From: DASVCS01 sp036381495
GTDB lineage: Bacteria > Gemmatimonadota > Gemmatimonadetes > Longimicrobiales > RSA9
NCBI GenBank assembly: GCA_036381495.1
Contig: DASVCS010000025.1
Coordinates: 79,052-143,051 of the forward strand
DNA length: 64,000 nt
Direction of reading: 5' to 3'
The position numbers and the translations under genes were made by a program. Shown here in pieces: positions 40,806 through 48,599 of the stretch; position 1 is the first letter of the stretch, and each line of letters opens with the position of its first letter. The notes beneath the pieces were generated by a model. The model was not told the origin of the DNA. It was given only the letters and a program-made list of their open reading frames with translations, and ran no database searches.

Positions 40806-43544
40806 TCACCCAACGCCGAGCCGCGCCGCAGCCGCATCCATCTGCTCGATCGCCCGCCGCGCCGCCGCATGGCCGGGATCGAACCGTAGCACCCGCCGGA
40901 ACGCGGTCGCGGCCTCGGCCTCCCGACCCGCCTCCCACAACGTCGAGCCGAGCGCCGCGAGCGCATCCAGGTGGTACGGATCCACGTCGAGCACATCGAC
41001 GAGCACGTGGATCGCCTCGCGCGTCCGGCCTCGCTCCCGCTCGACCGACGCCAGCGCCAGCGCCGCCTCGCCGTAGCTCGGCAGCACCGCCAGCGCCGCG
41101 CGGAACGCCGCGACCGCCTCCTCCGGCCTGTCCGTCGCGGCGAGCACGCGCCCCAACGCAACCTGCGCGGAGACCGCCTCGGGATCGCGCTCGAGCGCGG
41201 CCCGCAACACGGCTTCCGCGGCCGCCGGATCCCCCGCCGCCAGGTGAGCGGTGCCGAGTTCCGTCAGGATGCCGACGTCCTCGGGCGCACCGGAACGCGC
41301 ACGCTCGAGCGCCTCGACCGCCGCCGCCGGCGCCCCGGCTCGCAGGCGCGCCGCACCCAGCACCCGCAGCGACTCGACGTCCGCCCCCCGGGCACACAGC
41401 CGCTCGGCCGCCTCTGCCGCCTCCTCCGTCCGGCCGAGGTCGAGCAGCGCCCGCGCGCACCCCAACAGCGCGCTCCTGCGCTCGGTCGCGTCCTCCGGCA
41501 CGCCATCGCTCTCGGCCGCCGCCTCGGCCGCCCGGAACCGCTCGAGCGCCTCGCCCGCGAGTCCGCGACGCAGGAAGATCTCGCCGAGCAGGACCAGCAG
41601 TTCGCTCCGGCGCGCGCCCGCGGCGAACGCCTGTTGCGCCTCCGCCGCCGCACGATCCAGGTCGCCGCTCGCCAGAGCCGCGCGCACCGCTTCGAGCGCG
41701 TCTTCCCCGGCCGGGTTCGCGCCGTTCCCGCGCGCTCCGCCCGCCGAGTCCGCCGGCGCCGCCGGTGCGGATGCCGGGCCGAAGACGTCGTCCAGCCCGC
41801 CATCGCGATACTCGAACGCCTCGACGGCACTCCCCGCCTCGACCCACTGCGTGACCTCGAGCTCCGGCGCGAGGACGCGCGCCTCCTCGAACTGGAGATC
41901 GATCAGCAGGCGGAAACGCGGTGCCGGGAAAAAAGGATCCAGTTCGAGCGCGTGCTTCGTCTCCCGCAGCGCGCCCCGGTAGTCTCCCAGCGCGGAGAGC
42001 GCGTAGGCCAGGTGGTACCGCGCCTCCGCAAGCTGCGGGTCGGCATCCACGGCGCGCACGAAGGCCGAGCGCGCTTCCGCCGGACGCCCCGCTTCCATGA
42101 GCGCGGCGCCCAGCCCCGTCCACGCCACCGCCGAGCCGGGCTCGAGTCGCAGCGCGCTCTCGTACGCCTCGATCGACGCCTCGAACCGGCCCTGACGTGC
42201 CAGCGCCAGCCCGAGATTCCGCCAGACATCGCCCGGCGCCCGCCCCCGCGCCAGCGCCTCACGAAACGCCGACTCCGCCCCACCGATCCCCCGATGGTGC
42301 CGCACCACGCCCAGGTTGTTCCACGCCAGCGCGTACGCCGGATCCAGCTCGAGCGCACGACGGTAGCCGGCCTCCGCCTCCTCGAGCGCGCCGCGCTGAT
42401 GCGCCGCCACTCCCCGCTCGTTCCACAACTTCGGGCTCGCCGGCTCCACCTCCAGCAGCTCCGCGTACACCGCTTCCGCTTCCGCGCCCGCACCCCGCAA
42501 CAGGAACAACTCCGCCTGCGCCTGGCGCACCAGGAATTCGTCCTCGCCCCGCTCGAGCGCCAACTCGAACTCGCGCGCCGCTTCCTCGAACAGCCCCTTC
42601 TTCCGGAACGCCAGCCCCAGGTTGTAGTGCGCGAGCGCCCCCTCCGCGACTTCCGGCTGCGGCAGCCGCTCGCCCACCAACTCGTTGTAGCGCGCCGCAC
42701 TGTAACGATCCAGCGAGAGGTTCGCCTCCGCCTTGCCGTAACTCGGGTTCAGCTCCGCGGCCCGCGCCGCCGCCTCCGCCGCGCGCTCCGTCTCGCCCAC
42801 GTCGCCGTAGACGAAGGCAAGCAGGTGGTACGCCTCCGCCAACTCGCCGTCCAACGCGACCGCACGCTCCAGCGATGCCCGCGCCTCCTCGCTCATCCCG
42901 CGGTTGTACTGCACCTCCCCGATCCGAAGATGGATCGCCGCGTTCTCCGGCTCGAGCGCCATCGCGTTCCGCAGGTGCACCAGCGCCGCATCCAGATCGC
43001 CCCGCTGGAACTCGGCCCGCGCCAGGCGCACGTACACCTCCACATCGTCCGGCACGTCTTCCAGCACGCGCCGCCACTCGCGCACCGCAGCGCCGGTATC
43101 CCCCGCGTGGTAGTACGCGCTCGCCATCCGCCGCCGCGCCTCGGTGTCCCCCGGATCCGCGGCCAGGCGCTCGCGCAACTCCGCCACCAACCGCTCGAAA
43201 TACCCGGTGTGGAAGTACGCCACCTGGATGTTGCGCTGCGCGACCTGCATCCGCGGATCCAGTTCGAGCGCGCGTTCGAAGGCGGCGATCGCGTCCTCGT
43301 AGAGCCCCTTCTGGTAGAAGACGACACCGAGGTTGTTGTGCGCGCCGGCGTCTTCCGGATTGAGACGGCGCGCAAGGCCGCGGAGGATGGCGAGGTCCCG
43401 CTCCGAGCGGGGGACCGAGACCGGCGCCCCGTTCGTCGATGCCACGGGCGGAGCGAACGGCAGGACGACGGCGCCGTCCGTCGGCTCGCCCGGCCCCGCA
43501 CCGGGTCGGGCGGGATCGGCTCGCGGAATCGGGGTCGTGCTCAC
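40806..43544 (-). CDS. Large TPR-repeat protein
   Basis: A 912-residue protein that is nearly all tetratricopeptide repeat, with roughly twenty repeats of the N-NLGVVFYQKGLYEDAIAAF...LELDP type and a short disordered N-terminus. It has no enzyme domain, signal or membrane helix, so it is a cytoplasmic scaffold. GTG start overlaps the cheC stop. It probably organises the Che and Mgl proteins encoded with it; no function is assigned from sequence. Confidence 0.85.
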   Translation of the reverse strand: MSTTPIPRADPARPGAGPGEPTDGAVVLPFAPPVASTNGAPVSVPRSERDLAILRGLARRLNPEDAGAHNNLGVVFYQKGLYEDAIAAFERALELDPRMQVAQRNIQVAYFHTGYFERLVAELRERLAADPGDTEARRRMASAYYHAGDTGAAVREWRRVLEDVPDDVEVYVRLARAEFQRGDLDAALVHLRNAMALEPENAAIHLRIGEVQYNRGMSEEARASLERAVALDGELAEAYHLLAFVYGDVGETERAAEAAARAAELNPSYGKAEANLSLDRYSAARYNELVGERLPQPEVAEGALAHYNLGLAFRKKGLFEEAAREFELALERGEDEFLVRQAQAELFLLRGAGAEAEAVYAELLEVEPASPKLWNERGVAAHQRGALEEAEAGYRRALELDPAYALAWNNLGVVRHHRGIGGAESAFREALARGRAPGDVWRNLGLALARQGRFEASIEAYESALRLEPGSAVAWTGLGAALMEAGRPAEARSAFVRAVDADPQLAEARYHLAYALSALGDYRGALRETKHALELDPFFPAPRFRLLIDLQFEEARVLAPELEVTQWVEAGSAVEAFEYRDGGLDDVFGPASAPAAPADSAGGARGNGANPAGEDALEAVRAALASGDLDRAAAEAQQAFAAGARRSELLVLLGEIFLRRGLAGEALERFRAAEAAAESDGVPEDATERRSALLGCARALLDLGRTEEAAEAAERLCARGADVESLRVLGAARLRAGAPAAAVEALERARSGAPEDVGILTELGTAHLAAGDPAAAEAVLRAALERDPEAVSAQVALGRVLAATDRPEEAVAAFRAALAVLPSYGEAALALASVERERGRTREAIHVLVDVLDVDPYHLDALAALGSTLWEAGREAEAATAFRRVLRFDPGHAAARRAIEQMDAAAARLGVG

Positions 43545-44164
43545 GCCAGCCGGATCGCGCGGAGGATGACCTGGAGGGACGCCGGGTCGGGGAGCAGCAG
43601 AAAATGGCCGCGGAGGCGATCTTCTCTCTCATCCATCGTGAAAACGGTCTCGATGCAGATGAGATAGTCGCTCTTCTCACCGAACCCGATCGAGCTGCTG
43701 GTCAGGACGGCGGCCGCGAGGTCGATGGCCAGCCCTGGCACGGAGGTGAGCAGCAGCATCCCGAGGAAGTCCGAGAGCGCGTTGAGGTACGCGGAGCCCA
43801 GGATGTTGCCGGCCTCCTTCAGCGTCGACTGCTCGAGTTCGCCGAAATCGTCGGGGAACCGGAGGTCGTTGCGGCCGAGCATGGTGGCGGTCAGACGGCA
43901 CGCGGTGCCGGCCGGGAAGATCTGGACCGTACGGCCGGCCAGGTCTCCGAGGACCTGCATGACGACCGCGGCGACGACTTCATCCGCGCGGCCGGTCAGC
44001 TCGGCCACTTCTTCGAGGGACACGACGCGGATCTCCGGGGCCTCGACCCAGATCCGACGGTTGGTGAGCTGCGAGAGCGCCGTCGCCGCGTGGCCCGCGC
44101 CGATGTTCGCCACTTCCCGGAGCCCATCCAGTTGAAGCGAGCCCAGGTCTCGTACGTCGATCAT
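43541..44164 (-). CDS. cheC: Chemotaxis phosphatase CheC
   Basis: A 207-residue CheC-family phosphatase that dephosphorylates CheY-P. Both active-site motifs are present: LDGLREVANIGAGHAATALS and STLKEAGNILGSAYLNALS, each with the Glu-x-x-Asn pair, so both sites look functional. It lies between cheA and the large TPR gene, overlapping the latter. It complements CheD, with which it forms a regulatory pair in other bacteria. Confidence 0.95.
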   Translation of the reverse strand: MIDVRDLGSLQLDGLREVANIGAGHAATALSQLTNRRIWVEAPEIRVVSLEEVAELTGRADEVVAAVVMQVLGDLAGRTVQIFPAGTACRLTATMLGRNDLRFPDDFGELEQSTLKEAGNILGSAYLNALSDFLGMLLLTSVPGLAIDLAAAVLTSSSIGFGEKSDYLICIETVFTMDEREDRLRGHFLLLPDPASLQVILRAIRLA

Positions 44165-44176
44165 CTCCGTTCCCCC

Positions 44177-46036
44177 CTAGAACACGCTCACCGGATCGAG
44201 GACGAGCGCGGGTCTTCCGTCAGGCAATAGAGTCACACCAGAAAAGATCGGCAGCATGCCGACCGCTCTGTCGAATCCCTTGATCACGATCTGCTCCCGA
44301 CCGACCAGTGCGTCCACCGCGAGTGCGCCGCGGCGGCCGCCCAGCTCGGTGACTAATGCCGCGGATTCTTGCCCATCGCCGGGCGTGCTGAGTACCGTCC
44401 GCAGCCGGACCAACGGTAGATCCTCGCCGCGGAGCCGCAGCACCTCACCGGCGTCGACACGCTCGATGCGATCGGCGGCCAGCTCGACCGCCTCCGCGAT
44501 GTGCGTCAGTGGGACCGCGTAATCCTCATCACCGACCTTCACCCGCAGCGCCTGGGCGAGCGCGAGCGTGGTGGGCATCCGCAGCGACACCGTCGTCCCC
44601 TCCCCCGGCACGCTGCGCAACGCCACTGCCCCGCCGAGCGCGCGCACCCGCGTCACGACCGCGTCCAGGCCGACGCCCCGGCCGGAGAGGTCGCTCACCT
44701 CGTCGCGCGTCGACAGGCCGGGATGGCTCAGGAGACGCAGGAACTCCTCATCGGAGAGCGCATCGGCACCGCCGCGGACCGGGATCCCCAGCGCCAACGC
44801 GCGCTCGATGACCCGGTCACGCGCAACGCCTCTTCCGTCATCCTCCACCTCGATCACCACGTGCGAACGCTCGCGCCTCGCACGCAGCCGCACCTGCCCC
44901 CGGGCCGGCTTCCCCGCCGCGACGCGCTCGGCCGCCGACTCGAGGCCGTGGTCCACCGCGTTGCGTAGCAGGTGCACGAGCGGATCGGACAGATCCTCGA
45001 GCATCTGCCGGTCCAGCTCGATCTCCCGCCCCTCGAGAACGAACTCGACCTCCTTGCCCACCGACCGAGCCGCATCCCGGACGACTCGCGGGAACCGGTC
45101 GAACACCTCCGCCACCGGCTCCATCCGCACCGCCAACGCCGCGTGTTGCAGCTCGGCGACGTTCCGGCCGATCCGGTCGGTGATCTCCGCCAGCTCCGAC
45201 CGCGGCGCGGCCGCGGCGATCCGCTGCAACTCGCCGAAGAGCACGGCCAACTCGCCGATCCCGTCGGCCAGCTCCGCCAGTTGCCGCTCGTCGACCCGCA
45301 CGTGCCGGGCGATGCCCCGGCCATCGCCTGCGGCCGCGCCGCCCGACCGCGTCGACGCGGCGATCGGTACCTCGAACTCGACCGACTCGATGTCGCCCGC
45401 GGACCGGATCCCCGCCTCGAGCGCCGAGCGGTCCGCACCCTCCCCCACGTAGACCAGGAGGACGCCATCGAAATCATCGTCGATCTCCGCCGGCGCCGTC
45501 CCCAGCACCGGCGCGACCGCCGCGGCGTTCCGCACCACGATGTGCGCCCGCGCCGCCTTCAATGCGCAGCCCGGCTCAATGACGACCCGGACGATCCACT
45601 CCGTGCCCGGCGGAGCGCCGCCCCCCCGCGCACCCCCGCCGCGGCGCGCGCCCTTCGACGCTGCCGCCGGCTCCACCCCGATCTCCGCCAGCTCACCCTC
45701 TGCCGGCACCGCCGCGGCCACCGCCTCCTCGACCGCGGTCTCGAGCGCATCCGCCTCCGCCAGAAGACGATCGACCAGCTCGCCAGACGCCGAGCCGCCT
45801 CCACGCCGCACCTCATCCAGCCGGTCCTCGAGCGCGTGCGCCAGCTCCGCGACGCCACGGTACCCCATGGTCGCCGCCATCCCCTTGATCGTGTGCGCCG
45901 CACGGAACGCCTCGTCCAGCGCGCCGGCCGCATCGGCCGAACCGCTGGACTCGAACGCGAGGATCGCCCGGTTCAACGCGCGCAGATGCTCCCGCGTCTC
46001 CGAGAGGTAGAGACCGATGTACCGCTCGAGCTCCAT
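44177..46036 (-). CDS. cheA: Chemotaxis histidine kinase CheA
   Basis: A 619-residue CheA. The Hpt domain has phospho-His48 in AHTIKGMAATMG. A P2-like region spans about 150-230. The dimerisation domain includes LAELADGIGELAVLFGEL. The ATPase domain has HLLRNAVDHGLE, EDDGRGV and GLDAVVTRVRALGG. The CheW-like P5 domain ends at the C-terminus. Gap to cheC is 12 nt and to cheY 31 nt. It phosphorylates the adjacent CheY and the CheB at the end of the operon. Confidence 0.97.
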   Translation of the reverse strand: MELERYIGLYLSETREHLRALNRAILAFESSGSADAAGALDEAFRAAHTIKGMAATMGYRGVAELAHALEDRLDEVRRGGGSASGELVDRLLAEADALETAVEEAVAAAVPAEGELAEIGVEPAAASKGARRGGGARGGGAPPGTEWIVRVVIEPGCALKAARAHIVVRNAAAVAPVLGTAPAEIDDDFDGVLLVYVGEGADRSALEAGIRSAGDIESVEFEVPIAASTRSGGAAAGDGRGIARHVRVDERQLAELADGIGELAVLFGELQRIAAAAPRSELAEITDRIGRNVAELQHAALAVRMEPVAEVFDRFPRVVRDAARSVGKEVEFVLEGREIELDRQMLEDLSDPLVHLLRNAVDHGLESAAERVAAGKPARGQVRLRARRERSHVVIEVEDDGRGVARDRVIERALALGIPVRGGADALSDEEFLRLLSHPGLSTRDEVSDLSGRGVGLDAVVTRVRALGGAVALRSVPGEGTTVSLRMPTTLALAQALRVKVGDEDYAVPLTHIAEAVELAADRIERVDAGEVLRLRGEDLPLVRLRTVLSTPGDGQESAALVTELGGRRGALAVDALVGREQIVIKGFDRAVGMLPIFSGVTLLPDGRPALVLDPVSVF

Positions 46037-46067
46037 GGCCGTGCGCGACCGAATCTCGCGCCGCGCC

Positions 46068-46430
46068 TCAGGCCAGCACCCGCTGCACCGCCTCCAGCAC
46101 TCGCGACGGCTGGAACGGCTTCACCACGAAGTCCCGCGCACCCGCCTGGATCGCCTCCACCACCAGCGCCTGCTGGCCCATCGCGCTGCACATCAGGATC
46201 TTCGCATTCGGATCCCCCGCCATGATCTGGCGTACCGCATCGATCCCGCCCATGTCCGGCATCACGATGTCCATGGTCACGAGGTCCGGCTTCAACTCCT
46301 CGTACCGCGCCACCGCCTGCTCGCCCGTCTCCGCCTCGCCCACCACCTCGAAGCCCGCCTGCCTCAGGATGTCGCCGATCATCGTCCGCATGAAGATCGC
46401 GTCATCGCAGATCAATACCGTCCGTGCCAT
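46068..46430 (-). CDS. cheY: Chemotaxis response regulator CheY
   Basis: A 120-residue single-domain receiver. The acidic pocket is Asp9-Asp10, the phospho-acceptor Asp54 is in VTMDIVMPD, Ser/Thr is in LMCSAMGQ and Lys in DFVVKPF. Without an output domain it must act by protein binding. With no flagellar motor gene in view, its target could be a PATAN or TPR protein of the same operon. Confidence 0.96.
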   Translation of the reverse strand: MARTVLICDDAIFMRTMIGDILRQAGFEVVGEAETGEQAVARYEELKPDLVTMDIVMPDMGGIDAVRQIMAGDPNAKILMCSAMGQQALVVEAIQAGARDFVVKPFQPSRVLEAVQRVLA

Positions 46431-46466
46431 CCATTCACCTCGCCGATGCGGCCTTCGCCGTCTCCT

Positions 46467-46949
46467 TCACGCCAGCAACGCGCCCAGGACCCGGTCCGGG
46501 TCCAGCGCCACGAACGCCTCTTTGTCCAACTCGCCGATCCCGATCACGTCCTCCCGCTCCAGCGCCAACCCCTTCATGGTCTTGCCCCGCCGCTTCACCG
46601 GTCGCACCCGCGCACTGGCCACGGTCGACACCGCGTCCACGACGCCCGCCACCATCCGCCCCGCGCATCTCACCAGGAGGAGTCGGTGGTCCGGCACCGC
46701 CGCGCTCGACCGCAGCCCCAGCACGACACCGAGATCAAAAGCCGTAATGATCCGCCCCCGCTGCCCGATCAGTCCGCACACCCCTGGCCCGCAGCCGGGG
46801 AGGCGCGTGAAGGGACGGGGCGGCAGGATCGCCCGCACCCGCATCAACGGCAGGGCGAGCCGGCGCGCATCGCAGGTGAAGAACACCCATTCGGGTGCCG
46901 GTCCGAACGAGGCACCGCCCGGGGACGCATCGGCGCGAGACGACGCCAT
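46467..46949 (-). CDS. cheW: CheW-like coupling protein
   Basis: A 160-residue CheW-type protein (two beta-barrels): WVFFTCDARRLALPLMRVRAIL, GLIGQRGRIITAFDLGVVLG, MVAGVVDAVSTV and VIGIGELDKEAFVALD. It links CheA to receptors. ATG 46949 was selected over an in-frame open region upstream, which is Arg/Pro-rich. It is the first gene of the chemosensory operon; the promoter should lie between here and rluD. Confidence 0.88.
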   Translation of the reverse strand: MASSRADASPGGASFGPAPEWVFFTCDARRLALPLMRVRAILPPRPFTRLPGCGPGVCGLIGQRGRIITAFDLGVVLGLRSSAAVPDHRLLLVRCAGRMVAGVVDAVSTVASARVRPVKRRGKTMKGLALEREDVIGIGELDKEAFVALDPDRVLGALLA

Positions 46950-47032
46950 CGATCGTTCGCGTATGAAGGCGTACAGGGAACGCCGGGGGAATTTTCGGGA
47001 AGATAGCGCCGTACGGCCATCCGGGTCAACTC

Positions 47033-48019
47033 CTACGTGGATGCGGAGGTCCGCCGCGCCCACGCGGCCGCGGCGTCGAGATCCGGCGGGAGCGCACTCG
47101 TGAAATGCATGGCCTGCCCGGTCCGGGGGTGCCGGAAGTGCAGCTCGGCGGCATGGAGGAACTGGCGCGGCACGCGGCGGGCGAATGCGCGCGCCCAAGC
47201 GCGCGCGCTCCCGCTGATGCCGCGCTCGCCGCCGCCGCCGTAGGTGGGATCGCCCACGACGGGATGGCCGATCCATGCGAGGTGGACGCGGATCTGGTGT
47301 GTGCGTCCGGTCTCGAGTTCGGCGCGCAGCAGGTCGGCGGCGCGCCAGCGTTCGAGGCGGCGCAGCCGCGTGCGCGCGGGCCGGCCGCCGTCGACGACGG
47401 CCATTCGCTGTCGGTTTCGGGGAGATCGTGCAATGGGCGCGTCGACGATGCGCTCCGCCTCGGCCAGGTGTCCCCACGCGGCCGCGAGGTAGACGCGCCG
47501 GATCTCGCGGCGTTTGAGCGCCGCGGCCAGGCGCCGGTGCGCGGCGTCGTTCTTCGCGACCAGCATCAGACCGGAGGTGTCCTTGTCGAGCCGGTGCACG
47601 ATGCCGGGCCGGAGCACGCCGCCGATCCCCGAGAGGTCCCGGACGTGGTGCAGGAGCGCGTGCACAAGCGTTCCCGTGCGGTGGCCCGGCGCCGGGTGCA
47701 CCACCATCCCGGCCGGCTTGTCGACGACGAGCAGGTCGGCGTCCTCGTGGAGGATGTCGAGCGGGATGGGCTCTGCGGCGAGGCGGGTGGGTTGGGGCGC
47801 AGGGATCCTGACCTCGATGACGTCGCCGGGCGCAGGGCGCTCGCTCTTGCGCGGAATGCGGCCGTTCAGCCGGACGTCGCCCGCATCGAGGAGCTGGGTG
47901 ATACGCGAACGGGAGAGGTCGGGCATGCGCCCCGCGATGTAGGCGTCGAGCCGCGTTTCGGTGGGCTCGGCCTCGACCACGAGTCGGCGAACGCGACCCT
48001 CCTCTTCAGTCGCTCCCAT
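47033..48019 (-). CDS. rluD: RluD-type 23S rRNA pseudouridine synthase
   Basis: A 328-residue pseudouridine synthase. An S4 RNA-binding domain (about 12-75: RLDAYIAGRMPDLSRSRI) precedes the catalytic domain with RPGIVHRLDKDTSGLMLVAK, where Asp is the nucleophile, and LETGRTHQIRVHLAWIGHPV. It modifies the helix 69 region of 23S rRNA by analogy. ATG 48019 overlaps lspA by 14 nt, a conserved lspA-rluD arrangement. Confidence 0.95.
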   Translation of the reverse strand: MGATEEEGRVRRLVVEAEPTETRLDAYIAGRMPDLSRSRITQLLDAGDVRLNGRIPRKSERPAPGDVIEVRIPAPQPTRLAAEPIPLDILHEDADLLVVDKPAGMVVHPAPGHRTGTLVHALLHHVRDLSGIGGVLRPGIVHRLDKDTSGLMLVAKNDAAHRRLAAALKRREIRRVYLAAAWGHLAEAERIVDAPIARSPRNRQRMAVVDGGRPARTRLRRLERWRAADLLRAELETGRTHQIRVHLAWIGHPVVGDPTYGGGGERGISGSARAWARAFARRVPRQFLHAAELHFRHPRTGQAMHFTSALPPDLDAAAAWARRTSAST

Positions 48020-48578
48020 CGCCGTGCCGCTCCTCGCGCCAGAGCGACAACGCCAGGAAGATCGCACCCATCGTCACTGCCACGTCGGCCACGTTGAAGA
48101 CCGGCCAGCGAAGGTTGCCGATCCCGACGTCGAGGAAGTCGACCACGCCACGGTGCGACCGCACGCGGTCGACCAGGTTGCCCAGCGCGCCCGCGCAGAT
48201 CAGCGAGATCGCGGTCAGCCGCACGCGGTCCCACGCCGGCGTGGCCCAGTACATCGCCGCCAGTGCCACGAGGGCGACCACCGAGAGCACGAGGAAGATG
48301 GTGCGTGAGTAGGGGCCGAGATGGATCCCGAACGCGGCGCCCGGATTGTAGATGAACGTCAGCCGGAGGTACTCGCCGATCACCTCCACCTGCTCGTACA
48401 GGTGGAAATGCTGCTGGATCAGCCGCTTGGTGAGGAAGTCCAGCGCGACGATCCCCAGCGTGATCGCCAGGAACAGCGAGGACTTGCCGCCGGTCCACGA
48501 GCGCACGGCGCCCTGCGAGTCGAGTTCCCCGCTTCGTCTCTCCCTATCCATTCGCACCATCTGTTCTTGTCGCCGCAT
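48006..48578 (-). CDS. lspA: Signal peptidase II
   Basis: A 190-residue LspA that removes signal peptides from prolipoproteins. Four membrane helices are visible. The aspartate pair lies in CAGALGNLVDRVR and VFNVADVAVTMGA, and IYNPGAAFGI is the conserved loop. An extra 30-residue hydrophilic N-terminus precedes helix 1; ATG 48560 or 48551 could be the true start. The window encodes several lipoproteins that would be its substrates. Confidence 0.95.
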   Translation of the reverse strand: MRRQEQMVRMDRERRSGELDSQGAVRSWTGGKSSLFLAITLGIVALDFLTKRLIQQHFHLYEQVEVIGEYLRLTFIYNPGAAFGIHLGPYSRTIFLVLSVVALVALAAMYWATPAWDRVRLTAISLICAGALGNLVDRVRSHRGVVDFLDVGIGNLRWPVFNVADVAVTMGAIFLALSLWREERHGDGSD

Positions 48579-48599
48579 CGCCTGCGTGGCGTCGGGCGC

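Noticed and set aside
40971..43667. A plus-strand open frame of about 900 codons opposite the large TPR gene
   Set aside because: It is a mirror of the TPR gene in GC-rich DNA. The minus-strand product has clear TPR units; the plus-strand product has none.
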